Shown here: piece by piece, positions 1 through 9,437 of the stretch
Layout: every line of letters starts with the position of its first letter
How positions within the stretch are numbered: position 1 is the stretch's first letter
Assembly: GCF_000003605.2 (NCBI RefSeq)
Contig: NW_003151320.1
Coordinates: 1,446-22,758 of the forward strand
From: Saccoglossus kowalevskii
Lineage: Eukaryota > Hemichordata > Enteropneusta > Harrimaniidae
Reading direction: 5' to 3'
Length of the DNA: 21,313 bases
Position numbers and translations under genes: made by a program
Notes under the pieces: generated by a model
Seen by the model: only the letters and a program-made list of their open reading frames with translations
Databases searched by the model: none
What the model was told of the DNA's origin: nothing

Positions 1-619
1 TGACAAACTAATAACCAAATACTGGCAAACTAATAACCAAATAACGGCAAACTAATAACCAAATACTGGCAAACTAATTACCAAATAACGGCAAACTAAT
101 AACCAAATACTGGCAAACTAATAACCAAATACTGACAAACTAATAACCAAATACTGACAAACTAATAACCAAATACTGACAAACTAATAACCAAATAACG
201 GCAAACTAATAACCAAATACTGGCAAACTAATAACCAAATACTGACAAACTAATAACCAAATACTGACAAACTAATAACCAAATAACGGCAAACTAATAA
301 CCAAATAACGGCAAACTAATAACCAAAAACTGGCAAACTAATAACCAAATACTGACAAACTAATAACCAAATAACGGCAAACTAATAATCAAATACTGGC
401 AAACTAATAACCAAATAACGGCAAACTAATAACCAAATACTGGCAAACTAATAACCAAATACTGACAAACTAATAACCAAATACTGGCAAACTAATAACC
501 AAATACTGGCAAACTAATAACCAAATAACGGCAAACTAATAACCAAATACTGGCAAACTAATAACCAAATTTTGGCAAACTAATAACCAAATAACGGCAA
601 ACTTATTACTAAATAAAGA
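1..619. repeat. 22-bp tandem repeat array (minisatellite), truncated by window edge
   Basis: Twenty-seven complete 22-bp units run from base 4 to 597, followed by a decayed unit at 598-619. The window opens inside a unit, so the array continues to the left. Each unit starts with a nearly fixed 16-base part, CAAACTAATAACCAAA, and ends with a variable hexamer. I count nine units ending TACTGG, nine ending TAACGG, seven ending TACTGA and two one-off endings (AACTGG, TTTTGG). Only two units have a change in the 16-base part (TAATTACC in the fourth, TAATAATC in the eighteenth). Every unit contains TAATAA, so the array is not coding in that frame. High identity between units suggests recent expansion or gene conversion. 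No function is implied by the sequence. Confidence 0.98.
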
Positions 620-1360
620 TCAAACAATAAACAACTAATTCCGAGAGAGAAAATAAATGCACAAGTATTATTCCAAAATGTAGACGTTATTTTTAAATAT
701 AATATAACTACAGAATACCAAATACAAAATAAGAATTCAAGATAAATGCAAACTAGATTGTGTTTATTACAATGATATGAATTACTGAGGTATATATCAT
801 ACGTGTATATTAACCTTGTGTACCTGTTATAAATCATATACTATATTAATCTCATAGTACCTTATGAAACAACATATGGATTGCATAAAAGTTCCCAAAT
901 AATTCAGTAATATACCTGAATTTTTGGCAGAAAAAATAAAATAATATGTTGCCAGAATTGTTGGTAGAAAGAAATACTTTTGACGGTAACATTATTTGGA
1001 CTTCTTAATGAAAAGATAACTGGTAACATAACATAACATAACGAATGAATATAGTGAAACCAGCTGGACAATATTCGTTGTAAAAAGCATAACTACTAGC
1101 ATAAATTATATTCTTATACATCTGTCACTGTCACGCCATATGTTACAGCGTGCCGTAATTTTGCCGTAATGCACTGGGTATTTTCATCCTACCATATTAG
1201 GAAATGTGAATTCCAAATATTGAACGATCACGCGCGTAAGCGCCTTCTTGACTGGGTTTGACTGGACCCTATACAAATAAGTTACCTCAAATTGTTCCAA
1301 ACGTTTTGTATTTCGGCATTACTATGATGTATTCTTTGGAGGAGAAGATGTATAGTAATA
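620..1360. other. AT-rich non-coding stretch
   Basis: No coding potential or RNA gene was recognised. Short open frames here are AT-rich and match no family I know. A small run of three ATAAC units lies near 1027-1041. The stretch separates the 22-bp array from the hairpin that follows. Confidence 0.6.
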
Positions 1361-1462
1361 AGGTTAATACGAGGATACCAAAAAGTATGCACTCAGACAG
1401 TACGCCATCGTATCCCGCTGTACTGTCTTCATGCATATTTTTGGGTATCCTAGTAATAACCT
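1361..1462. repeat. Long inverted repeat / hairpin, 44-nt arms, 14-nt loop
   Basis: The left arm is 1361-1404 and the right arm 1419-1462, with 1405-1418 as the loop. The arms align without a gap over 44 positions. I count six mismatches and two G-U type pairs in the transcript of the plus strand. The longest perfect blocks are AGGATACC with GGTATCCT, and AGACAGTAC with GTACTGTCT. A stem of this length with few mismatches and a short loop has the shape of an animal microRNA precursor, but it also fits a foldback element or short MITE. No clean target-site duplication is adjacent to the arms; TAATA occurs on both sides but not at the arm ends. The structure is certain, its role unknown. Confidence 0.9.
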
Positions 1463-1590
1463 CATAATAATTGTCAGAATATTATAATTAATAGATATTG
1501 AATACCCTGTACAATAATACATGTTACAGAAATGATACTGTAAAAAGTGGATAATTTCAAGTGAGGCGTGCAGACAGATTCGCAATAGTA

Positions 1591-1628
1591 ACGAATGTAT
1601 TGGAGACATACGGATGTATTGGAGACGT
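1591..1628. repeat. Two-copy 19-bp direct tandem repeat
   Basis: The unit ACGAATGTATTGGAGACAT at 1591-1609 is followed immediately by ACGGATGTATTGGAGACGT at 1610-1628, with two differences. This is a simple local duplication with no evident function. Confidence 0.85.
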
Positions 1629-2389
1629 GTCCCCTGGCATGGTTCATTTTTCATGTTTGCTATGTCACGGGCGTGGTGCGTCGATTTTACAACCGGTCGT
1701 CGTTAGCATTCAGTTTTAATTGTGTGAATTCAAAATACATTTTCTATATTTTATGAGAATTTTGTAAACTCTTAAAGCTTCTTTCTAGGATTATTCCTAT
1801 AGCTTTATTTTTATTTATATACTTGCCAATCAAATAGAGAGCCGACACGATCACAAAAACACATACCACTAAATATCTTTGAACGTTGTGTGTATAGAAA
1901 AAAACTAATTCAGAATTATCAGAATTCTAAATTGTAAATATTTGTATAGAATTTCGTAATATATCCACATGCATATTGCGATGATTTTATTACATGTGTT
2001 TGTATATAGATTGTAATTGTATGTTTACACTCTTATATTACACAGATGTGACTTGAAATACACAACAGTGAATTGAAATCCAAATGATCTATATGTATTC
2101 ATATTTATACGCACATTCTAATGCTTTAAATGTGTGACTGTCTCTATTGTTTAGCAATGATTCAATGCAAGCAGGATTACCTCACTGTTCGCGTAGGTCG
2201 ACACAAAGGACGATACCATCACGAGTTCGAAATTTAGATATTTTACATAATGATTATTGTGTTTGTAAACACAAACCGAAGCGATATTATTTTTATAAGA
2301 ATTAAGTTATCCAATTATTTTGATTATTTTGTAGATTATTCGTAAAAATGTTATAAAGTGTTAAAATGCTATAAATAAAATGTCACTAG
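1629..2389. other. AT-rich non-coding stretch
   Basis: Nothing recognisable on either strand. Open frames are short and rich in Ile, Tyr and Asn, as expected from AT-rich DNA. Confidence 0.6.
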
Positions 2390-2397
2390 TGACGTAG
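2390..2397 (+). promoter_or_regulatory. CRE/ATF-like site TGACGTAG
   Basis: A TGACGT core, the half-site of CREB/ATF-type bZIP factors. It is the first of seven such cores between here and 4984. On its own such a site is weak evidence; it is listed because of the cluster. Confidence 0.25.
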
Positions 2398-2559
2398 TAC
2401 AGGGAAACTATTAGTGCGGGGATTAGACCCAGAAGCTGAGGTGCTTGAAAGGGATATGTAGCTACAGTGGTGGTCGTTGTGACGAGTTTTGTTTGGGGAT
2501 CTGATGCTTAAATAATTACTTTCGTCAGTGCGCATTATCCGTATTTGATATGAATCCTC

Positions 2560-2567
2560 TGACGTCA
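2560..2567. promoter_or_regulatory. Full palindromic CRE site TGACGTCA
   Basis: A perfect CREB/ATF consensus octamer. No TATA box or recognisable exon lies next to it, so a regulatory role is only a possibility. Confidence 0.3.
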
Positions 2568-3452
2568 GCGTTCAATATCGTAACAGATGCTACAATTTGC
2601 AATATGGAGTATAATAAAATGACGAAACTATTAATCATTTCACTGAGGGAGTATAATCCACTTGTCATTAAACACGTAATCGCGAAACAGCAATGAGACT
2701 CGCTTTTAAAGCTACATTCAATGAATAATATCATTCAAATACATAATCATTTTGAGAAAAATAAATATGACAATTAGTTCTGAGAATATTTTCATCACAG
2801 TGAAATATTTTAATTATGTTATATTGTATGTCTCCCGTTAGCTATATTTTGTTATATCAGGACACTAACACTATATCAAGTGTAGCTTTGTCAATCGCTC
2901 TTGGTATTTCTCCCATTCAATAAAAATTAGCGGTATATTGGATTTGGATGTTAGTAATACAAAAAGAGAGGAATCCACTGATTGAAAATCGACAATTGGC
3001 AAATGTGTTGACTTATACTGGTAAATTAAACAAATGCGTATTATTAATAGCACGTACTTGCATTCTGTTAAAACACACGTATTTTGTATTTGGACGATAA
3101 ACACACACTTTATGTCACGTTCGAGATTGTTCAACCGTTTTCGTCATAGCATTCGAACCAAACCCTGTTGCCATGTTGACTATTGTTATAAAAACACACA
3201 ATAATCAACCTCCAAACAATTTTCAAGGTCAGACATCGTGTTTGATACTGATATAATACGAATATGGTAATCATCCCTAATCATATCATTATCTAAAATA
3301 GATTAGAGCTTACTCAGTCAATATATCGATAACTTATCATGAATATCTATATAATCCTATACACGTGTAATTGATCTATTTGTATTTCGGTAGCGTATCT
3401 AAAACCACACTCACACGTATAAAGGTATCATAAGTTGTTAGTTTATCTATTG

Positions 3453-3460
3453 TGACGTCA
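3453..3460. promoter_or_regulatory. Full palindromic CRE site TGACGTCA
   Basis: The second perfect CREB/ATF octamer of the window. The nearest TATA-like sequence on the plus strand is about 250 bases downstream, which is too far to be convincing as one promoter. Confidence 0.3.
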
Positions 3461-4646
3461 CATGCCATGCATTATTATGAGGCTGTGTTACGTTGCGATG
3501 TGTATGACCACGAACTGCGACGACAGTGACACGATTTCGTATGGTGGTTTGATGTTCGAAGTGTTCCGTTGAACAAGTACAAGTACGATGTCACATTTAA
3601 AAAGCTGCTTAACTGAGTTTCAATTAATAAGACCAACCCAGCAAACATATTTAATAAATGAGTAATGAACCTGAAATTTGAGTGGAGTGTGAAAACGAGA
3701 AGGGGTATATAAATTGATAGACAGTAATTAACAATATGACAACATATTGCCTTGACTTAGTTCCCTATATCAGACATATTCGATACTTTGGTGGAGGTGG
3801 TTAATTTAGTTGCAGTTAAATTGGACCTAACAGGGCGGATAGGATGTAGATGATACAGGAATTGTGGACGAGACTGAATTGCCGGAAAGAAAGATACACT
3901 ACGTTTGGCATTACGACCCACCCCCAATCACCTGAATTGCGAAACTAGTGAGAGCTTTAGATTGACGTGAACCCGACGTGAAACAAATAATTAACTGATT
4001 AACTACCAACAACGGTTATAACACAAGTAGGAAGGAAGAAACCACCATATTCAAAGAACCGCGGTACGAGCGAAGATATAGCTAATATACGTGGACAGTG
4101 AACCGAATGTTTCTCAGCAGTCACAGAAAAAGTAGAAATGACGTGAGAGTATTTGTTGGATCAACGGTAACTTAACTAAGACGATTGGATTTGGAAGAGT
4201 GTGAGCCAATACTGTTAGTAATTCTTTATTGCACAAGGCATGTGGTATATCGAAGTAAATAAGCGCCCGTGCCACCGCCACCGCTTTACTATACCTAGAC
4301 AAGGTTATTAGACGTGAGATTACGTATTCATTGATAGTTGATGCAATGTTGAAATACACTTAACAATGAAATCGTGCGTAGCAACAAATTGTTGTTTTGT
4401 TGGCGATATAGTTGCCTTAATTGAAACAGTTTACTCTCGTAATTCGACTTGTATGTGTGTCTCTGATTTTAGCAGTGTTGGAAACGTATTTTTTCTGACT
4501 GAGTTGTCAATCCATATATTTTAGCGGAAATAACTCCCAGCGTGCTATTGTTAATTCGTGCGGCAATTTAGACGAACTAATGCTGGATTGTGTTGACGTA
4601 ATTTAATGGAGGACAATGGCAACACATAGTCATAATGACAAGTAAT

Positions 4647-4666
4647 AACAAACAAACAAACAAACA
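4647..4666. repeat. (CAAA)n microsatellite
   Basis: About four to five uninterrupted CAAA units. A simple repeat of no evident function. Confidence 0.9.
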
Positions 4667-4976
4667 GACGAGTAGAATAAATGAACACTCTATCACAGAC
4701 AGTCTAGTGACAGATGGCGTTACCCTCCTTCATTATCCAGACATCTCCCAGATAACGTTTTACATCTATCATGTATTATAATATAGCATTGTATTATTTT
4801 GGTCTGACAGTTCATGTTCATTTCATATTTTCTTGTTCTTTTTCAGTCACTGTAAAATGACATTGTCCTCTGTAAAATGTTATGTAATTACAATGAGTAT
4901 ACCTTAAGGCCGGAGGCCTACAGTATTATGAATTCAAAATTATATAATATAGGATTGTCAATACCAGCAAATTTTA

Positions 4977-4984
4977 TGACGTCA
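4977..4984. promoter_or_regulatory. Full palindromic CRE site TGACGTCA
   Basis: The third perfect CREB/ATF octamer, about 230 bases upstream of the recombinase-like open frame at 5213. There is no TATA box between them, so I do not claim that it drives that frame. Confidence 0.3.
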
Positions 4985-5212
4985 TTGCCACAGATTATTC
5001 GTGATAATGTATTGCATTATTGAGCATCAAGGCCCCGTACCATGTATAGGAATAGAATGTTGAGTTCGAAAAACAAATAAAGGGACGGGCATTTAATTAT
5101 ATGGGAAATTATGGGGTGAAAATAATTAAAATCAAAACTGATAATGAATAGCTTTGAGCTATATGAAAAATAATTATTTGTTCTTAGTTTACATGAAAAA
5201 TTCCCGCCATAA

Positions 5213-5509
5213 CGACAAACACAAATCGTCGTCTCACCAACTTTGCGAGAAACACCCTGTACCGACGTCCAACACGTAAATAAACGTACCTCACCAAAGG
5301 CAATTCACAGCAGACTAAATGAGGAGTACGCCACCAATTTTGAAGACCTCCCTGTCGTTAAGCTCGCCGACTTGCTGCGGGGATTTTACGCTTCAGCTCG
5401 TAAGCAAGATGGGGTGAAGTACAGCAAGCCGTCGCTGTCTGGTTTACGAGCTTCAATCCATCGACACATCACTGTTCCTCCCGGTCATCGCAAAATTAAC
5501 ATCGTGTAG
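5213..5509 (+). pseudogene. Crypton/KIAA1958-like tyrosine recombinase fragment (core-binding domain)
   Basis: The frame is open from just after a TAA at 5210 to a TAG at 5507, about 98 codons, with no ATG at its start, so it is a fragment or an exon rather than a whole gene. The middle and end resemble the helical core-binding (SAM-like) domain of Crypton-type tyrosine recombinases and their relatives KIAA1958, QRICH1 and ZMYM proteins. The pattern seen is LADLLRGFYASARKQDG, then YSKPSLSGLRASIHRH, then INIV. In that family an acidic DRE(F) motif usually follows, and here the codons after the TAG read DREIQ. The homology therefore seems to run through the stop, which argues for a nonsense mutation. 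Beyond DREIQ the similarity is lost and no catalytic domain (R, H, Y residues) is present. A splice donor at GTGTAG just before the stop is the alternative reading, but its consensus is poor. Family assignment is from memory of the motif pattern. Confidence 0.68.
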
Positions 5510-7080
5510 GATAGGGAGATCCAAGTTTGTCTATTTTTTTGTATACGTGTTATGTTGATACTTAGATAAAGAAGGGTTAAATACTTCTGAAGTATCTTCA
5601 GAAAGCTGGTTGTCTATGTCCAACAATTTATTAGATGGAGGTGGATGACACAGTGAGGTTGTTAGTAACTCAGAGTATTGCTAAATGTCCAGATGTTTAT
5701 TAACTTGACTATCCATTCTTTGTTCCAGTGCTAGAATAGAACATAGTTTGAAATCCTCTGGAATAATAAAGTTAAATAAATTCGATGTGGTATTTGCTAC
5801 TGTGAGCTGATTTATTGGACAGTGCGTTGGATAAATTTTATTTACAGAGTTGTGTTGTCATAACTAATCAGATTCAATCATTCGTGTGCTTTTTATAGAA
5901 ACAAGCATGTGAGTATAATGACATTGCTATTACGAGAGTACCACAAACTATGTATCCAGTCATTGTACTACATCAATCAATGTTTAAATTTTGCCGTATT
6001 TTAATTATAACATCTTAGTAAAAATACCATCACTAAAAATTGGCGGTATAATCTTATTGCTGAAATTAAATACTATGCTTAGTGGAAAGTAAGCTCCACG
6101 AGTGTACAAGCACCAATTTGAACATATTCAATACATGCTTACCATCGATGTTTCTATGTTCGAGTGACTAGTAACAACGACTATTATACAAACGTATAAT
6201 TATTATGATAAATGATACGAATTTCACTGAACTTAAAGCGTAATCCTCCCTCTTAATTCCTTTTGACGGTACACCACACGAATATTTGTATGACAGTTAG
6301 TTTGCTTAAGCATGAACCATAATGTATAGACGCGAACCAGCTTAATGTCAGGCGGCATGACCTCATCGCGTGAAGTGGAGTTTACCTGAGGACAGCCATT
6401 GATTCAATCCATCATCATGTGCAGAATTGAATGTAACTGGTGCAGTATCTGATTGGTTATTAGTTTGTTCAAAATAAGATTAAGACGTTTGATGATTGGG
6501 TAGGTTGAGATGGGTTATGTAAGATACACACAAATTTTGGGGTTATTATTTTACATTCGTCTAAAAAATGGAGCCAATGTTGTGCACAATGTTTACAAAT
6601 CTGGAGTCTATGTTCTAAATTTCCACAACATTCATTGAACATGTTACGACAGGTTTCGTGATAGATGGCGCTGCGCGAATAGCAATGTAATGGTTTTAAA
6701 CGCACATTAGACTTCTCCATCATTTACGGTGTGGGTGAGATTTTGTTCAGGATGAAATATATTCATGTATTAAAATCAGTGGTAACAATAGTGTGGGTAT
6801 TTTGTAAGGGGGGGGGGAGTTCTTCCTAGTTACATTTGTTTTAATGATTGATATTGTTGAATCGTGTCGACATGTGACCCTTGTAATATCAACATTTCAC
6901 TCTCACACAAACCACCTGAGAAAGTAAAGAGAAGGACAATGCCAAGTTATAAAATATTTAATAAATAAATGAAAAAAATAATAAAACAAGAATAAAATTA
7001 AAGCTGCAGAGCAGCTTTGTCGGGTTCAGGCTTGAAGCATGAATATGGAGCCACAGGTATACATGTTACTTTCATAAGCT
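5510..7080. other. Non-coding stretch
   Basis: No gene was recognised. It contains two overlapping small hairpins at 5581-5603, a G10 run at 6808-6817, and an 8-bp perfect stem with a 3-base loop (AAAGCTGC-AGA-GCAGCTTT) at 7000-7018. A Cys/His-rich minus-strand open frame at 6469-6723 matches no known zinc-binding spacing and is not called. Confidence 0.55.
5581..5603. repeat. Two overlapping, mutually exclusive short hairpins
   Basis: ATACTTC-T-GAAGTAT at 5581-5595 pairs with itself, while TTCTGAAG at 5585-5592 also pairs perfectly with CTTCAGAA at 5596-5603. The two stems share bases and cannot form together. They are short enough to be chance. Confidence 0.6.
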
Positions 7081-7500
7081 TTTCTCATACGTGCTATATG
7101 CAAAATAGCAAGTTGCTCGATGAAAGCACTGCTGAAAAACAGCAGCCCAAAAGTTTGGCCATTTTGACCGAAAATTCAAATTATGTGACTGATTAACGTT
7201 ATTTGGTTTTTCTCATAAGAAACACATGCCAAATATTCAGTAGATCGTTTAAAGCACTACTGACCAACCAACAAATGGCAAACATTTTGGTGATAACCCA
7301 AGATGACTTTGAGATAATATGACAGAACCGAAATATTTGTCAGCTGTCGGAAGAAATTAGGTTTAAAGATGACAAACTTCAAAAGAATCGGCCAATCTGT
7401 AAAAACAATCAAAGATGACAGACAAACCACATGACCAATCACAAAGATACTCAATCTAAGGACAGACAATGGTGCTCAAGTTATAGGGCGTCAGAATAAC
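7081..7500. repeat. Decayed interspersed repeat with internal duplication (period about 128)
   Basis: A block beginning TTTCTCATA at 7081 recurs in diverged form at 7209. Both copies share, in order, TTTCTCATA, GATCG/GCTCG followed by a GCACT-TGA block, and a TGGC-ATTTTG block. The tail, around 7415-7480, holds two GACAGACAA-type blocks of a kind that I recall at the ends of old repeats in mollusc genomes. This looks like an ancient non-coding transposon remnant, but I cannot name the family. Confidence 0.45.
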
Positions 7501-8164
7501 AAGATATTACCTAAACCAAATTTGCGAGTAAAAATAATTATTAATTAATCATGATGATGAAGTAGCTGTTTTATCGCCACAGAAAAATCGTTTTTTACAT
7601 GCTTACATGTCGCATAGGATGTTTTTACAACTACCCATGAATGCGACTGTACGGGTGACTGTCACTTTAAATATCATCGTGTACAACTCGACTTATGTCA
7701 ACCCGCGACATATATGCACAACAAACGTTCTATGTCTGGTATCATCTATTAAACGTTCGCTGTATCGTCTCTGCATCCTCGCAACACACATCCACTGCAG
7801 CTAAAAACGGAAAAAGGGAGGAAAGATGAGGTACATGAAACCTCTATATATTGTTAGTAGCACAGAAATAAGTAAGAACGGATGTAAGCGTATGCCTCTC
7901 ATATAAAAAGTATTAAAACGAACAAGGCGTTTGTATCTGGGATATATCTTGTATATTTAGGATATGTGGAGTATGTCCAGAGTATGTAGAAAGACACCTA
8001 GTGAACAACAGATATTCTGTCTAAAAGGGGGAGAAAGCCATCTAGATCTCAGATTGAGTCAAGCAACCACGGTGTGAAGACCTCATCACCCTTGGACTTG
8101 GTCTTCAACATCATCAATTGTTTCTCATCATTGATGATCAAAGAGTCCATATGATAGTTGTACT
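7501..8164. other. Left flank of the Harbinger remnant
   Basis: No gene was recognised. The left terminal inverted repeat of the Harbinger element should lie here if the element is complete. I compared 7800-8060 by eye with 10840-11300 and did not find a convincing pair. Confidence 0.45.
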
Positions 8165-9195
8165 CATTCAACAGCAGAACTACTGTTTGGACTGTGTCAA
8201 GTTTTAGACAAAAGGAGGCGTCCAAGAGCTGTCTGAGTCAGAAGAGACAAATGGAGTATGAACTGTACTATAATTGAACAGCTGATAATGGAGCTCAGGA
8301 ATGAAGACCCATGTGCATTCTATCACTTCATGAGGATGCAACCAGCCATGTTTGACAAACATGTAGAACGTTTGAGATCCAGGTTGACCAAAACTAGCAC
8401 CAACGTGGCACTGACTCTGCAGCATCTGGCCTCTCAATCTACATTCGGAAACATGCAGTATGCACATCAGCAAAGTCATCAAAGAAAGGGTAGAGGCCAT
8501 CATTGAATAATACATGGACGAGCTCTTCAGGTACCCCACCATTGAACAAGGCTGGATACAACTTGCGAAATATTGGTATAAGAGGTGTAACTTACCCCAC
8601 AACTTTGAAGCATTAGATGGGAAGCGCAAGGCCTGCAAAGTTCCAGCTAGCTCAGGATCCACTTATAACAACTACGAGGGCTTGTTCAGTATCATCTCTT
8701 TGCCATGGTTGATAGTGGCTACAAGTTCATCTACATCGATGCTTCAGACAACAGGTCAGCTTTAGATGTCCAGATATACAATGCATGTGACCTCATGGAT
8801 GGGCTGGAACGCAACCTCATCATGGGTTTTCCAGGTCCAGACCCTCCCAATGCCACACAAGATGTGCCATACTTTGTTGTTAGTAATGATGCATTCTTCC
8901 TAAAAATCTACTTCATGAAGCCCTACAGTTCAAGTTACCACACCCATGAGGAGAGAATCTCCAACTACTTTCAGGGCAAGACAGATGGTGAGAATGCGTT
9001 CAGCATCCTGGCCAACAGTTCCAGACACTTCTCACAACTATACAGCATGACCCAGGGACTGTGAGGAGCATTGTGCTTGCTGCATCCTGTACAGTTTCAT
9101 GTGCTGTGCATCCGCTACCCAGTGTTGCAGAACAGCCTTGTCGACTGTCAACAAGAGAATGGGGACATGGTGAAGGGAGGCAAAAACATAACCTG
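8165..9195 (+). pseudogene. PIF/Harbinger transposase (HARBI1-like), broken by frameshifts and stops
   Basis: This is a full-length but dead DDE transposase of the PIF/Harbinger superfamily, the enzyme that cuts the element out and reinserts it. The parts appear in family order but in shifting frames. From 8165 there is a basic stretch ending KRRRPRAV, then an in-frame TGA at 8234 where the family has Trp, then VRR and MELRNEDPCAFYHFMRM. From 8463 the frame changes and reads HISKVIKERVEAIIE, an in-frame TAA at 8508, YMDELF, and the first catalytic Asp in EALDGKR (codon 8616). A further shift near 8700 leads to SGYKFIYIDASDN, the second Asp in SALDVQIYN (codon 8765), GFPGPDPP, PYFVVSNDAF, MKPYS and the Glu in ENAFSILAN (codon 8990). 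Two more shifts after 9056 expose VRSIVLA and then IRYPVLQNSLVD. A poly-A signal AATAAA follows at 9369. The total of about 340 residues is normal for the family. All three catalytic residues survive, although the gene has at least four frameshifts and two stops. Confidence 0.93.
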
Positions 9196-9368
9196 ATCGA
9201 TGTAAAAGGCCACAACAAAGCCACACATTAAAAGAAGAAGCAGGATGATAGATGATTAGAATAGATGCTTTCTTGAGACTGTTGCATACATGAAATCTAC
9301 TACATTACATTACTATTTGTTGTATACTTGTAGTTGTTTATTGTTACTAAATGTATGGATAGGGCATT

Positions 9369-9374
9369 AATAAA
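9369..9374 (+). promoter_or_regulatory. Candidate poly-A signal AATAAA of the Harbinger transposase
   Basis: The hexamer lies about 175 bases after the end of the transposase homology and before the mariner insertion. On the opposite strand, TTTATT at 9337-9342 gives a candidate signal for the convergent MADF-BESS gene. Both are short motifs in AT-rich DNA, so they are plausible but not proven. Confidence 0.35.
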
Positions 9375-9437
9375 CAACTTTGTTTAATTTAAAATGTGTT
9401 GATTACTGAATATATTTACATTGATAATAAAGGTTCA

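Larger units (their letters stand above)
2568..5212. other. AT-rich non-coding stretch with CRE cores
   Basis: No gene was recognised. Apart from CRE-type cores at 3453, 3963, 4139, 4594 and 4977, there is a TATATAAA-like box near 3704 without other promoter support, a short (CAAA)n microsatellite at 4647-4666, and a small AGGCC-GGA-GGCCT hairpin near 4907-4919. The minus-strand open frame at 4114-4359 matches no family I know. Confidence 0.55.

Noticed and set aside
580-837. Minus-strand open frame of 85 codons, Tyr/Ile-rich
   Set aside because: Composition follows AT-rich DNA, it overlaps the end of the 22-bp array, and no family pattern is visible.
1258-1654. Open frames on both strands across the hairpin
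   Set aside because: They run through the inverted repeat and mirror each other; no domain pattern and no conserved start context.
2215-2240. GAGTTCGAAAT as a possible tRNA box B
   Set aside because: No box A upstream and no cloverleaf stems can be formed.
3704-3712. TATATAAA-like TATA box
   Set aside because: Such words are frequent in AT-rich DNA and there is no initiator, nearby CRE or exon.
4114-4359. Minus-strand open frame of 81 codons
   Set aside because: It starts with ATG, but no motif, signal peptide or repeated structure was recognised, and it has no exon-like flanks.
6469-6723. Cys/His-rich minus-strand frame suggesting a zinc finger
   Set aside because: The Cys and His residues do not follow any C2H2, MYM, BED or THAP spacing that I know; the flank resembles repeat DNA.
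7000-7018. Perfect 8-bp stem AAAGCTGC/GCAGCTTT as a terminator or attachment site
   Set aside because: There is no bacterial context, no adjacent gene end, and 8-bp stems are common by chance.
8204-8662. Minus-strand open frame of 152 codons, the longest in the window
   Set aside because: It lies wholly antisense to the Harbinger transposase, whose plus-strand homology is clear; it is a shadow.
9000-9226. Two minus-strand frames with Cys and Trp
   Set aside because: They are antisense to the C-terminal part of the Harbinger transposase.
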